A stretch of 64,000 nucleotides of DNA from Rubrivivax sp. (lineage in GTDB: Bacteria; Pseudomonadota; Gammaproteobacteria; Burkholderiales; Burkholderiaceae_C). The position numbers and the translations under genes are program-made. A model generated the notes under the pieces. That model saw only the letters and a list, made by a program, of their open reading frames with translations. It had not been told where the DNA came from and made no database searches. The stretch is taken from the NCBI GenBank assembly GCA_016789955.1, contig JAEUPB010000064.1, forward strand, positions 1 through 64,000, read 5' to 3'. Positions 53,301 to 64,000 of the stretch are shown in pieces (position 1 is the first letter of the stretch; each line of letters begins with the position of its first letter).

Positions 53301-55216
53301 TCCTCGAACAACCGCGCCACCTCCTGCGGCGACTCGTGCTCGGCGATCGGCGCGCGGATGTCGAAGTCGTGCAGCGAGACCACCGCGTCCCCATCGGCGC
53401 CGATGCGGTGGTTGTGCTCGCCCATCACGCGCACGCCCATGCGCTCGAGCATCGGCAGGCTGTCCGACAGCACCACCGCACCCCCGCGGCGATAGACCTT
53501 GAAGCCCCAGGTCGACGCCTCGGCCCCCAGCGGCTTGTACAGCGCCAGCGCCAGCGGCTGCGAGTCGCTGGTCTGCGCGACCTTGTTGACGTCGGCCACC
53601 GCGGCGCGCGCGTCGACGCGCGCGCGGTAGTCACTGGGGAAGGCCTGATGCCAGCGCTTGTAGAGCTCCAGGCCGCGCGCCTCGCCCTCGGCATCGACCA
53701 ACGCATCGCGCAGCTGGTCGCTCCAGCGCCGAGCGGCCAGGGCCAGCCGGGACTCGAGTTCGCGCAGGTCGACATCGCGGCACGCGCCCTGCTCGGCCCG
53801 CACGACCACGTGGATGCGCGCCAGCGCACCTTCGCCCAGCAGCACGTCGAAGTCGGTGGCACTGCCGCCGAAGGCGGCCGCGAGGATCTGCTGGCAGCGC
53901 ACGCGCAGGTCGGTGGAGAAGCTCTCCCGCGGCACGTACAGCAGGCACGAGACGAAGCGCTCGAACGGATCGCGCCGCACGAACAGGCGCAACCGCTGGC
54001 GGTCGCCCAGCGCGAGGATGCCCAGCGCGGCCTCGTACAGGTCGTCGTCGGAGATCTGGAACAGCTCGTCGCGCGGGTAGGTTTCGAGGATGTGCGCCAG
54101 CGCCTTGGCGCGGTGGCCCCCGCGCGGCAGTCCGGCGCGGGCGGCGATCGCCTCGACCCTGCCGCGCAGCAGCGGCGTCTCCGACACGCGCGACGCATAC
54201 GCCGTCGACGTGAACAGGCCCAGGAACCGGTGCTCGCCGATCACCGCGCCCGCGGCGTCGTAGCGCTTGACGCCGATGTAGTCGGTGTACCCGGGCCGGT
54301 GGATGGTCGAGCGCGTGTTGGCCTTGGTCACCACCAGCATCGGCCGCGGCGCCCGGGCCAGCGCGCGGGCGGCCGGCGGCAGGCCGTGCAGGCCCGTCTG
54401 CCCGCCTTCGCCCGGGCGCTCGCGCAGCACGCCCAGGCCGGTGCCCGGCACCAGCCGCAGCGCGTCGCCACCGTCGACCGCGACCAGGTCGTGCTGGCGG
54501 TAGCCCAGCAGCACGAGGTGGTCCTGCGCCAGCCACTGCAGGAAGGCGCGATTCTCGGCCACCTCGGCGGCGGCCACCGCCGTCGCGGGCACCGCGCTGC
54601 ACTCGGCGATGGCCTGCTCGAGCCGTTGCACCATCGACGGCCAGTCCTCCACCGAGGCGCGCACGTCGGCCAGCACCTTCTCGATGCCGCGCACGACCTC
54701 GGCGCGCTGCCCGGGGTCGACCAGGCGATCGACTTCCACGTGCATCCACGACTCCCGCCTCGCGCCCGGGGCAGCGGCTGCCGCTGCGCTCATCGACTGC
54801 AGCACGCCAGCGGCGTCGCGCACCGCGGCGAACACCGGGTGCACCAGCAGCTGGATGGTCAGCCCCAGCCGGTTGATCTCCACCGTCGTCGAGTCCACGA
54901 GGAACGGCATGTCGTCGTTGACGATCTGCACGACGGTGTGCCGCGAGGTCCAGCCGTCCTCGGCCACCGTCGGCGACAGCACCCGCACCTTGGCCGCGCC
55001 CGGCTGGCGCTGGCTGCCGAACTGCCAGTGCGACAGCAGCGCGCCGGCCAGGTCCTCGACGCGCCGCTCGGTCAGGTCCTCCCCATCGAACTGGTCGAAG
55101 CACTCGCGGGCATAGGTGTCGAAGGCACCGTGGCGGTCGGCCGGCAGGCGCGGATGCGCCAGGTCCAGCACCTCCTGGCAGCGTTCGGTCCGCAGGGCGT
55201 CGGTCGAGGCATCCAT
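50384..55216 (-). CDS. gdhB: NAD-specific glutamate dehydrogenase, large (180-kDa) type
   Basis: A 1610-residue catabolic glutamate dehydrogenase (glutamate to 2-oxoglutarate, NAD-linked) of the class described in Pseudomonas and Streptomyces. The long N-terminal half contains ACT-like regulatory segments (VVQIVNDDMPFLVDSTTVEI near 95-115); the catalytic core shows GGLRWSDRPDDFRTEVLGL and VKAQMVKNTVIVPVGSKGGF near 815-860, DKGTATFSDYAN, and GVGDMSGDVFGNGML (NAD loop). ATG 55216 has GGGGAG 5 bases upstream. It stands alone. Allosteric control is known in the family and cannot be judged here. Confidence 0.95.
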   Translation of the reverse strand: MDASTDALRTERCQEVLDLAHPRLPADRHGAFDTYARECFDQFDGEDLTERRVEDLAGALLSHWQFGSQRQPGAAKVRVLSPTVAEDGWTSRHTVVQIVNDDMPFLVDSTTVEINRLGLTIQLLVHPVFAAVRDAAGVLQSMSAAAAAAPGARRESWMHVEVDRLVDPGQRAEVVRGIEKVLADVRASVEDWPSMVQRLEQAIAECSAVPATAVAAAEVAENRAFLQWLAQDHLVLLGYRQHDLVAVDGGDALRLVPGTGLGVLRERPGEGGQTGLHGLPPAARALARAPRPMLVVTKANTRSTIHRPGYTDYIGVKRYDAAGAVIGEHRFLGLFTSTAYASRVSETPLLRGRVEAIAARAGLPRGGHRAKALAHILETYPRDELFQISDDDLYEAALGILALGDRQRLRLFVRRDPFERFVSCLLYVPRESFSTDLRVRCQQILAAAFGGSATDFDVLLGEGALARIHVVVRAEQGACRDVDLRELESRLALAARRWSDQLRDALVDAEGEARGLELYKRWHQAFPSDYRARVDARAAVADVNKVAQTSDSQPLALALYKPLGAEASTWGFKVYRRGGAVVLSDSLPMLERMGVRVMGEHNHRIGADGDAVVSLHDFDIRAPIAEHESPQEVARLFEDAFARVFRGEVENDDFNRLVLRAGLPADEVVILRAYARYCRQIGFALSQATIEATLAAQPHIAHMLVRLFKLRLSPDERDDAGAQSQVHAIELALEKVSNLTEDRVLRQLLALVQATLRTNYWRTGTGHSGDAGPRRPFVSFKFDCAAVPGLPEPRPLFEIFVYSPRFEGVHLRGGKVARGGLRWSDRPDDFRTEVLGLVKAQMVKNTVIVPVGSKGGFVLKKAPPASDRDAYLKEGVACYQDYLRGLLDVTDNLVGGRVVAPPRVVRHDADDPYLVVAADKGTATFSDYANAVSAEYGHWLGDAFASGGSAGYDHKVMGITARGAWESVKRLFRERGLDTQTTPFTVAGVGDMSGDVFGNGMLLSRQIRLVAAFDHRHVFLDPDPDTAASFAERERLFKLPRSSWADYETSLISPGGGVWSRSEKSVPVSPQARAVLGIEAERLTPTELISAILKAPVDLLYNGGIGTYVKASTEQHADAGDRANDVLRVDGRDLRCRVVGEGGNLGFTQRGRVEAALQGRGGQGVGINTDAIDNSAGVDTSDHEVNIKILLGMAIADGEMTLKQRNALLVQMTDEVAALVLRDNTFQTQCLSITNRLGRRLLDQEGRFMRFLEKAGRLNRAIEYLPDDDQLAERKGAGSALTTPERAVLLAYCKMWLFDEILGSELPEDPWIATALQRYFPATLRERMAAYIPRHPLQREIIATHVLNSMVNRVGATFTHRIAEMSGARPPQVVRAYLLTREVFGLVELWQQVETLDNRVPDALQAEMLIDEGWLTSRATTWFLRSRRLNEPMAPTIARLAPAVARLAARLAPAASKSARAVQWMAQGVPAELATRIASAEGLLDALDIAEVAESTARDFDAVCEVHAGIGERLALARLRSQVDALPSDTYWQSRAKTALGDDLGGLQRALAQQVLAGGTGEPAALIAQWEAANAVSLERARRLLADLSETKQADLAMLSVAMRELRNLA

Positions 55217-55401
55217 CACTGCTCCCCGGTTCGGTGACACGGCCGGTGATGTCAGCACAATCCTGGTGCGTGCAGGGGCAGGAAAGCCCGCATGCACGCC
55301 GCCCGCCCGTGAACGGGTCGGCGCGGTAGCCCTACGCCGCGTGGGCCGGAAGCGACTCGGGCTACAAGGCGCTCCTTTGCAACCGCCGCCAGGGAACCGC
55401 C

Positions 55402-55767
55402 ATGAACTCCGACAAGCTCGTCACGCTGTGCAAGATCGACGCCGTCAAGACCGTCGACGACTACGAGGTGCTCGTGGTCGACGGCCAGGAGATCAGCGAG
55501 TTCCACTCCGTGCGCGACGCCTTCCACGCCGGGGAGTACTGCGTGAAGGTGGCTTCCGGTGTCACCCTGCCGGCAAACGCCGTGCGCGGCTGGGTGCCGA
55601 CGCCGCGCACCGAGGCGGTCCGCCTGTACCCGCTGCACCTGTTCCCCGAGGTGCAGGAGGCGATGCAGATGCTGATGCACGACCACGACGGCTTCACGAC
55701 CGAGGACTACCTGGAGATCCGCGAGACGGATTTCGCGTCCCGCGTGGGCGTGAAGCGGGCGGCCTGA
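55402..55767 (+). CDS. Hypothetical protein (121 residues)
   Basis: A soluble, acidic 121-residue protein beginning MNSDKLVTLCKIDAVKTVDD; no signal peptide, no recognised family. Features are VLVVDGQEISEF, a Cys in AGEYCVKV, and a helical C-terminal half with LFPEVQEAMQMLMHDHDGF. A CAGGGA ribosome site is about 9 bases before the ATG. It lies between gdhB (divergent) and tgt (same strand, 84 bases on). Confidence 0.6.
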   Translation: MNSDKLVTLCKIDAVKTVDDYEVLVVDGQEISEFHSVRDAFHAGEYCVKVASGVTLPANAVRGWVPTPRTEAVRLYPLHLFPEVQEAMQMLMHDHDGFTTEDYLEIRETDFASRVGVKRAA

Positions 55768-56979
<1,212 letters not shown>

Positions 56980-57009
56980 CCCCGCGGAGCCACCGGGCGC
57001 GGGCACGCC

Positions 57010-57046
57010 CATAATGCGGGTCAGCATGACGGCAGGCCACCCTTGA
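57010..57046 (+). promoter_or_regulatory. -10 box and six-codon leader ORF overlapping a TTG start
   Basis: CATAAT (57010-57015) lies 10 bases before an ATG at 57026 that opens a six-codon frame, ATG ACG GCA GGC CAC CCT TGA, whose stop overlaps the TTG start of the LysM lipoprotein gene (TTGA, 57043-57046). This looks like translation coupling from a mini-ORF to a poor start codon. Confidence 0.45.
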
Positions 57047-57864
57047 CTCCACGTCACCCCCCCGCGGCGCTGGCGACGCTGATGCTGGCCGTGCTGGCCG
57101 CCTGCCAGACACCGCCCCCCGCCGATCCGCCACCCGCCAAGGCCCCAACGGCGGCCCCGGCGCCCCCGCCCGTGGCGCCGCCCCCGCCGCCGCCGCCGCC
57201 ACCGCCGCCCGAGCCGCCGCCGCCGACCACGTTGAACGTGCCACGGCTGGTGCAGATGGCCATCGAGCTGCTGGAAGCCGGCAACGAGGAGCAGGCCACC
57301 ATCGAACTGCAGCGCGCACTGCAGGTCGACCCCAACCACCGGCTGGCGCAGAACCTGATGCGCCAGATCACGGCCGACCCCATGGCCACGCTCGGCCGCG
57401 AGTCGTTCCCTTACCGCGTGCAGGCCGGGGAATCGCTGTCACGCATCGCCGGCCGCTTCCTCGGCGACGTGTACCAGTTCTACCTGCTGGCACGCTACAA
57501 CGACATCAAGGTGCCCAAGCAACTCGCCGGCGGGCAGCTGATCCGCATACCCGGCAAGGCACCACCACCGTCCGCCGTCACGCCCCCGCCGGCACCGGCC
57601 CCGGCGCCCGCCGCGGCGTCGGCCGCACCGGCGCCGAACCCGGCCGACGCGGCCCGTGTGGAGCGCGAACGCGCCGAACGCGAGCGGCGCGACTCGATCA
57701 ACCGGCTCACGCGCGCCGCGCGCGCCGCCTTCGCGCGGCAGGACCTGAACACCGCCATCCAGCAGTGGGACAGGGTTCTGGAGATCGATCCTGACAACGC
57801 CACCGCCAAGCTCGAACGCCAGAAGGCGGTGGACCTGCGCGACAAGCTCGGCCGCATGCGCTGA
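57043..57864 (+). CDS. LysM/TPR lipoprotein
   Basis: A 273-residue envelope protein. The lipobox LAVLAAC is near residue 15-20, followed by a Pro-rich linker of about 45 residues (CCG-repeat DNA). Then come a TPR-like helix pair (LVQMAIELLEAGNEEQATIELQRAL), a LysM peptidoglycan-binding module (YRVQAGESLSRIAGRFLGD to IRIPG), a second Pro/Ala linker, an Arg/Glu helix and a C-terminal TPR (RQDLNTAIQQWDRVLEIDPDN). The only in-frame start before the lipobox is TTG 57043. Co-transcribed with the DUF599 gene (TGATG overlap). Confidence 0.82.
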   Translation: MTPRHPPAALATLMLAVLAACQTPPPADPPPAKAPTAAPAPPPVAPPPPPPPPPPPEPPPPTTLNVPRLVQMAIELLEAGNEEQATIELQRALQVDPNHRLAQNLMRQITADPMATLGRESFPYRVQAGESLSRIAGRFLGDVYQFYLLARYNDIKVPKQLAGGQLIRIPGKAPPPSAVTPPPAPAPAPAAASAAPAPNPADAARVERERAERERRDSINRLTRAARAAFARQDLNTAIQQWDRVLEIDPDNATAKLERQKAVDLRDKLGRMR

Positions 57865-58487
57865 TGACCCTGGCCTGGGCCTGGGCCGGCGTCGGGATGA
57901 CGCTGGCGCTGCTGTTGGGGTACGAAGTCCGGCTGGCGCTGCAGTCGAGGGACCAGCCCGAGCGCACCGCGCGGGGCACGCATGCGCGGCTGCGCGAGGA
58001 GTGGTTCCTCGCGGTGGGAGCCCACCCGGGCAGCGAGGTGCTGGCGGTGCAGACGCTGCGCAACGCGCTGATGTCGGCCACGATGACGGCCTCCACCGCC
58101 GCGCTCGGCCTGATGGGCAGCGTGGCGCTGGCCGCGCCGTCGCTGCACGCGACGTTGGACGCCCCGACGACCTTCACGCCCCGGCTGCTGCTCGAGCTGC
58201 TGCTGATGCTGCTGCTGTTCGGATCGCTGGTGGCGTCGGCGATGGCGGTGCGCTTCTACAACCACGTCAGCTTCATCGCCGCGATGCCGGTGGGCAGCGA
58301 CGCGCGCACCCGGTGGGCCGCACTGGGCGTGGTGCACGTGCGCCGCGCCGGGCTGCTGTACAGCTGGGGGCTGCGGCAACTGATCCTGCTGGCACCGATC
58401 GTCGCCGCGCTGCTGAACCCGCTCGCCGGGCCGCCGGCGGCGCTGGTGGCGATCCTCGGGCTGTCGTTGTTCGATCGATCGTCCTGA
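57864..58487 (+). CDS. DUF599-family membrane protein
   Basis: A 207-residue inner-membrane protein with about four hydrophobic segments (for example LAWAWAGVGMTLALLLGYEV and LLELLLMLLLFGSLVASAM) and the DUF599-like RFYNHVSFIAAMPVG and RAGLLYSWGLRQLILLAPIV. The ATG overlaps the last base of the LysM gene stop. Function unknown. Confidence 0.8.
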   Translation: MTLAWAWAGVGMTLALLLGYEVRLALQSRDQPERTARGTHARLREEWFLAVGAHPGSEVLAVQTLRNALMSATMTASTAALGLMGSVALAAPSLHATLDAPTTFTPRLLLELLLMLLLFGSLVASAMAVRFYNHVSFIAAMPVGSDARTRWAALGVVHVRRAGLLYSWGLRQLILLAPIVAALLNPLAGPPAALVAILGLSLFDRSS

Positions 58488-58532
58488 TGCCGGAGGCTCG
58501 GAGCGGCCGGCACATCCTTCGCGTGCAGGACG

Positions 58533-59420
58533 TCAGGGCGCCGACCGTGTCCCGCGGGGCGATGGTGCTCGAGCGGCCGGCACCGTCGACGCGCCCGCCG
58601 CTTCCGGCGCGATCTGGGCCAGTGCCTCGCGGGCGCCCTCATGCCGCGGCTCGAGCCGCAACGCCTCACGCAACGCGGCCACGGCCTCGGCGCGCCGCTC
58701 GGGCGGCAATGCGCGGGCGCGCCGCACGTGCAGATCAGCCAGCTGCAGGCGCAGCGCAGGGTCGGCGCGTGGCGCCTGCACCGCCCGGGACAGCAGCTGG
58801 ATCGCGCCGTCGACATCGCCCTGGCCGGCCAGCAGCGCGGCGTGCTCGCCGGCCAACCGCTCGCCGGGCCTGTCTGCCGCCGCCGGCGCGCGCAGCACGT
58901 TGCGCGAGAAGCGCCCGAGCCACTGGCGCTCGTTGCGCTCGCGCTCCATCGCGCGCAACGCGTCGGCCGCGGCCGTCTGCCCGGGGTTGAACAGCAGCGC
59001 CTGCAGCCAGGCCCGCTGGGCGCGGTCGTTGTCGCCGCGCCGCTGGGCTTCTCGAGCCCGGGCCAGCGCGTCCTGCACGCGCGTGTCGATCAGGCCGCGC
59101 AACCGCGCGACATCGGCCTGGGCTGCCGGCCGGTCGTCCGCCGGCACGGCCAGCGCCAGCGCCTCGCGAGCCCACAGCGCATCGGCCAGCCGCCCCTGCT
59201 GCTCGGCCGCTTCGGCTTCGCGCTGCCAGCGCTGCACGAACGGGCCCAGCGGATCGTGCGGAACAGGGGCGGCGGGCACGACGGGCGGAGGCGCCGGCGG
59301 GTCGGCCGCCGGGAGCACGGGCGGCGACGTACCGGCACAGCCGGCCAGCACGGCCAGTGCCGTCACGAGAACTGTCAGGGGCCCAGCCCGCCGGCCCTCG
59401 GCCACAGCGCCTGCGGTCAC
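58533..59420 (-). CDS. TPR-repeat lipoprotein
   Basis: A 295-residue lipoprotein with lipobox TALAVLAGC, a Pro-rich linker, and a chain of TPR-like helix pairs (EAAEQQGRLADALWAREAL, AREAQRRGDNDRAQRAWLQALLFNPGQ, LLAGQGDVDGAIQLLSRAV, RAEAVAALREALRLEPRHEGA). Such proteins act as envelope scaffolds. GTG start at 59420 overlaps the stop of the deacetylase (GTGA), the third gene of the kinase operon. Confidence 0.8.
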   Translation of the reverse strand: MTAGAVAEGRRAGPLTVLVTALAVLAGCAGTSPPVLPAADPPAPPPVVPAAPVPHDPLGPFVQRWQREAEAAEQQGRLADALWAREALALAVPADDRPAAQADVARLRGLIDTRVQDALARAREAQRRGDNDRAQRAWLQALLFNPGQTAAADALRAMERERNERQWLGRFSRNVLRAPAAADRPGERLAGEHAALLAGQGDVDGAIQLLSRAVQAPRADPALRLQLADLHVRRARALPPERRAEAVAALREALRLEPRHEGAREALAQIAPEAAGASTVPAARAPSPRGTRSAP

Positions 59421-60505
59421 GGCGATCCCCAGCTGCGCATGGTCTGCAGCCGGGCGCGGAAAGCGTCGAGGTCCATGTCGCCGAAGATCATCGTCCGGCG
59501 CAGCATCAGCGGCTGCGCGTAGAACGCATTCCCTCCGGGCATCACCGTGGCGCCGAGTTCGAACCCGTTGCGGGCCGCGGCCTCGAGCACCGTGGCGTTG
59601 GCGTCGCCGAAGGGCCAGGCGATGTGCTGCACCGTGGTGCCTTCGATGCGCCGCGCCAGCAGTTCGCGCGGCACACGCATCTCGGCGTCGATGGCCAGCC
59701 GGTAGCGTGCGTCGGTCTCGGCGGCGCCGCGCTCGATCAGGTTTCGGTGCGACTTCGAGTGCGACTGCACGTCCACCAGCCCCGAGCGCTGCATCTCCTG
59801 CAGCTGGCTCCACGAGAGCGCATCGGGCGCGCCGATGAAGTCGGTGTAGACGAACAGCGTCGCCGGGAAACCGTGCTTCTTCAGCAGCGGGAAGGCGTGG
59901 CGGTGCACCGACTCGTAGCCATCGTCCATGGTGATCACCACGGTGCGCGGCGGCAGCGGCTTGCGTGCGTCGAGGAAGCCGCGAAGTTCGGCCAGCGGAA
60001 TCACGCGCCAGCCGTTCTTCGCCAGGTGCTCGAGCTGCTGCGCGAAGGCCTGGGGCGTGATCGTCATCTTCGTGGCGACCGGGCCGAAGCGGTGGTAGCA
60101 CAGGATCGGCACCGTCTGGAACCACTCGGGATGGATGCCGGCGGGGTTGCGCGGCACCAGCGGCACCAGCACCGCCACGCCGGGCGCCGGCGGCGCCATG
60201 TCGGCCACGCGGTTGGCCTCGGCGATCGACCAGTCGAGCCCGGGGTCGCCCAGCAGGCGGCGGGCGATGCCTCGCCAGCTGTCGCCGGCCACCGGCAGGT
60301 ACACGAGCTGCCGCGCGCCGCGGGCCAGGATCTGGCCACCGGCTTCGTCGTAGGGCGCGCGCGCCGGTGTCGGCGGTGGTGCCTCGGCCCGAGGCGGCGA
60401 GGGCGGCGGGGGCGCGGGCACCACCGCGGGAGGCGGCGAGGCGCACCCGGCCAGCACCAGCAGGGCGGCCAGCCAACCGCCGGCGCCGAGGCGGCGCCGG
60501 CACAT
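59417..60505 (-). CDS. NodB-type polysaccharide deacetylase lipoprotein with LysM-like domain
   Basis: A 362-residue lipoprotein (lipobox LLVLAGC; ATG 60505 preferred because it gives an ideal signal; ATG 60556, 7 bases after the kinase stop, adds 17 residues). After a Pro-rich linker comes a LysM-like unit (YLPVAGDSWRGIARRLLGD), then a carbohydrate-esterase 4 domain: ILCYHRFG, VVITMDDGYESVHRHAFPLL (catalytic/metal Asp pair) and VQSHSKSHRNL (metal His pair). It probably deacetylates peptidoglycan or an exopolysaccharide in the periplasm. Second gene of the kinase operon. Confidence 0.87.
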   Translation of the reverse strand: MCRRRLGAGGWLAALLVLAGCASPPPAVVPAPPPPSPPRAEAPPPTPARAPYDEAGGQILARGARQLVYLPVAGDSWRGIARRLLGDPGLDWSIAEANRVADMAPPAPGVAVLVPLVPRNPAGIHPEWFQTVPILCYHRFGPVATKMTITPQAFAQQLEHLAKNGWRVIPLAELRGFLDARKPLPPRTVVITMDDGYESVHRHAFPLLKKHGFPATLFVYTDFIGAPDALSWSQLQEMQRSGLVDVQSHSKSHRNLIERGAAETDARYRLAIDAEMRVPRELLARRIEGTTVQHIAWPFGDANATVLEAAARNGFELGATVMPGGNAFYAQPLMLRRTMIFGDMDLDAFRARLQTMRSWGSP

Positions 60506-60563
60506 CACTGGTGCGGGCAATTCGTGCGCAGCCGTTGCCGGCGCGTCGTGCACCATCGGCCGG

Positions 60564-62645
<2,082 letters not shown>

Positions 62646-62743
62646 GTCATTTGTAGCTTATCCGACTTCGCATGATGCGATGCCCGGCGCCGGCGGTCCA
62701 TCCCTCGATGGTGTGGCCGGCACGGCATCCTGCACGTGCAGGC

Positions 62744-63340
62744 TCAGCCGAAGAGCCCGGGCGCACGCCGGTGGTCGGCGTCGTCGTCGCTGTAAAAGCA
62801 GCTCGGGCACACGGCACGGTAGCGGTCGTTGCCGCCGATCAGCACCTGCTCGCCCTCGGTGACGCGGCGGCCGCCGGCGTCGATGCGCATGTTGATCGAC
62901 GCCTTGCGGCCGCAGGCGCAGATCGACTTCATCTCCTCTAGCTCGTCGGCCAGCGTCAGCAGCGCGGCCGAACCGGGGAAGGCCTCGCCGCGGAAGTCGC
63001 TGCGCAGACCCCAGCACAGCACCGGCACGCCGCCCACGTGCGCAAGCCGGTGCAGCTGCCGCACCTGCTCCGACGTGAGGAACTGCGCCTCGTCGATCAG
63101 CAGGCAGGCCACGCCGGGGTCGATCAGCTCGCGGTCGAAGCGCGTGTCCGGGCCGAAGGTGCGCGCCTGACGCGTCAGGCCCAGCCGCGAGCTGATCACG
63201 CCCTGCCCGCTGCGGTCGTCCAGCGCGGCCGTGAACAGCAGCACGGCCATCCCGCGTTCCTCGTAGTTGTAGGCCGCCTGCAGCAGCACCGTGCTCTTGC
63301 CGGCATTCATCGCCGCGTAGCGGAAGTAGAGCTTGGCCAC
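62744..63340 (-). CDS. tdk: Thymidine kinase
   Basis: Type II thymidine kinase of the salvage pathway, 198 residues. P-loop AAMNAGKST; LLIDEAQFLT is the Walker B/catalytic region with Glu; GLRSDFRGEAFPGS is the family lasso motif; structural zinc cysteines are in ICACGRK and VCPSCFY. GTG start at 63340, 15 bases after the kup stop, so the two may share a transcript. Identity is secure. Confidence 0.95.
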   Translation of the reverse strand: MAKLYFRYAAMNAGKSTVLLQAAYNYEERGMAVLLFTAALDDRSGQGVISSRLGLTRQARTFGPDTRFDRELIDPGVACLLIDEAQFLTSEQVRQLHRLAHVGGVPVLCWGLRSDFRGEAFPGSAALLTLADELEEMKSICACGRKASINMRIDAGGRRVTEGEQVLIGGNDRYRAVCPSCFYSDDDADHRRAPGLFG

Positions 63341-63355
63341 GGATCGCGCGCGACG

Positions 63356-64000
63356 TCAGATCACCACTTTCGAACCGAGCTCCACGATGCGGTTGGCCGG
63401 CAGGTTCAGGAAGTCGGCCGCCCCCGAGGCGTTGCGGTGCAGCCCGGCGAACAACTTCTCGCGCCACAGCGCCATGCCGCCGCCCAGCGACGGCACGACG
63501 ATGTCCCGCGACAGGAAGTAGCTCGTCTCCATCGGGTCGAGCTGGATGCCGCGGCCGCCCAGCAACTCCAGCGCCTCGGGCACGTCGGGATCGTTCTTGA
63601 AACCGAAGTGCAGCACGACCTGCCAGCAGTCGTGGCCCAGCGGCTCCACCTCGCAGCGGCGGTCGAAGCCGATCCAGGGCACCTCGTGGTGACGCACGGT
63701 GACGAACAGGTTCTGCTCGTGCAGCACCTTGTTGTGCTTCAGGTTGTGCAGCAGCGCGAAGGGCGTCGAGTCCTTCTCGTTGTTCATGAACACCGCTGTG
63801 CCGGACACCCGCTGCGGCGGGCTGATGAAGATCGATTCGAGAAACACCTTCAGCTCGATGGACTCCTCGCGCACGCGGGCCGTCATCAGCGCTCGGCCCT
63901 GCTTCCACGTCATCATCAGCAGGAACATCGCCGCGCCGATGAGCAGCGGGAACCAGCCGCCTTCGAGCAGCTTCACGGCGTTGGCCGCGAAGAACACGAA
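63356..64000 (-). CDS. kup: Kup-type potassium uptake protein, 5' part outside window
   Basis: The C-terminal 214 codons of a KUP/HAK potassium-proton symporter. It includes the last membrane helices ([22 protein letters not shown]), then the cytosolic tail with [32 protein letters not shown] and [12 protein letters not shown], all standard for Kup. The start codon and about two thirds of the protein lie beyond base 64000. It ends in TGA at 63356, shortly before tdk. Confidence 0.94.
   Translation of the reverse strand, partial: FVFFAANAVKLLEGGWFPLLIGAAMFLLMMTWKQGRALMTARVREESIELKVFLESIFISPPQRVSGTAVFMNNEKDSTPFALLHNLKHNKVLHEQNLFVTVRHHEVPWIGFDRRCEVEPLGHDCWQVVLHFGFKNDPDVPEALELLGGRGIQLDPMETSYFLSRDIVVPSLGGGMALWREKLFAGLHRNASGAADFLNLPANRIVELGSKVVI

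Noticed and set aside
57170-57230. CCG/CCC tract in the LysM lipoprotein gene as a phase-variation switch.
   Set aside because: The unit is a trinucleotide, so slippage changes the Pro-linker length but not the reading frame.

Overview
The window is GC-rich (about 70 %) chromosomal DNA of a betaproteobacterium, most likely order Burkholderiales near the Rubrivivax/Leptothrix/Ideonella group. The evidence is the gene order metK / lpxL-lpxL-dapF-DUF484-xerC, an SAH riboswitch in front of ahcY, three Bug-type (TctC) periplasmic receptors, a 1610-residue NAD-glutamate dehydrogenase and a bacterial FeS-type photolyase. I see no rRNA, tRNA, CRISPR, insertion sequence or prophage. Nearly all genes look like resident chromosome.

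Layout. 1-6.5 kb: ahcY (3' end outside) with its riboswitch, a frameshifted subtilase, a HAD phosphatase, an MFS transporter and a YcaQ-type glycosylase. 6.5-12.7 kb: an MBL hydrolase, a YdiJ-like flavin/FeS dehydrogenase, and an aminotransferase coupled to a Bug receptor. 12.8-16.2 kb: an ECF sigma / anti-sigma / lipoprotein-subtilase operon divergent from a TorF-like porin. 16.2-23.1 kb: metK, two lipid A acyltransferases, dapF, DUF484, xerC, rlmI. 23.1-29.3 kb: an Lrp-type regulator divergent from glmS, then zwf, a kinase-less PAS-REC-HPt protein and a methyltransferase. 29.4-34.4 kb: an ArsR-type regulator divergent from an MFP-RND-DUF2892 efflux operon. 34.5-42.6 kb: a flavin monooxygenase, a small membrane protein plus thioesterase, a LuxR-type regulator, an AraC-type regulator, and a PEP-mutase-family / Bug / TAXI-like / Bug cluster. 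42.6-47.3 kb: a signalling island with a secreted protein, a GacA/UvrY-like regulator, a CHASE3 histidine kinase with a receiver-only partner, and three BON-domain proteins. 47.4-57.0 kb: photolyase, a hypothetical protein, a structured intergenic region with two small ORFs, gdhB, tgt. 57.0-64.0 kb: LysM/TPR and DUF599 genes facing a Ser/Thr kinase - NodB deacetylase - TPR lipoprotein operon, then tdk and the 3' part of kup.

Most noteworthy: (1) in the 37-46 kb part, six promoters carry the hexamer CCTACA or CCGACA 49-51 bp upstream of their -10 box, several as 18-bp TGTAGG-N6-CCTACA dyads of the GacA-box type, linking two-component genes, BON genes and a secreted protein into a predicted regulon; (2) the anti-sigma factor of the subtilase operon has an extracytoplasmic domain that looks like a subtilase prodomain, suggesting a protease/prodomain-based sigma switch; (3) the Ser/Thr kinase has four tandem DDRTLIAP-type repeats resembling phospho-threonine docking sites; (4) the only intergenic region over 300 bp (49540-49853) stacks CRP-like, TTGCGCAA and Fur-like elements on a strongly folded leader; (5) many genes have a -10-like hexamer 5-10 nt before the start codon, consistent with leaderless mRNAs.
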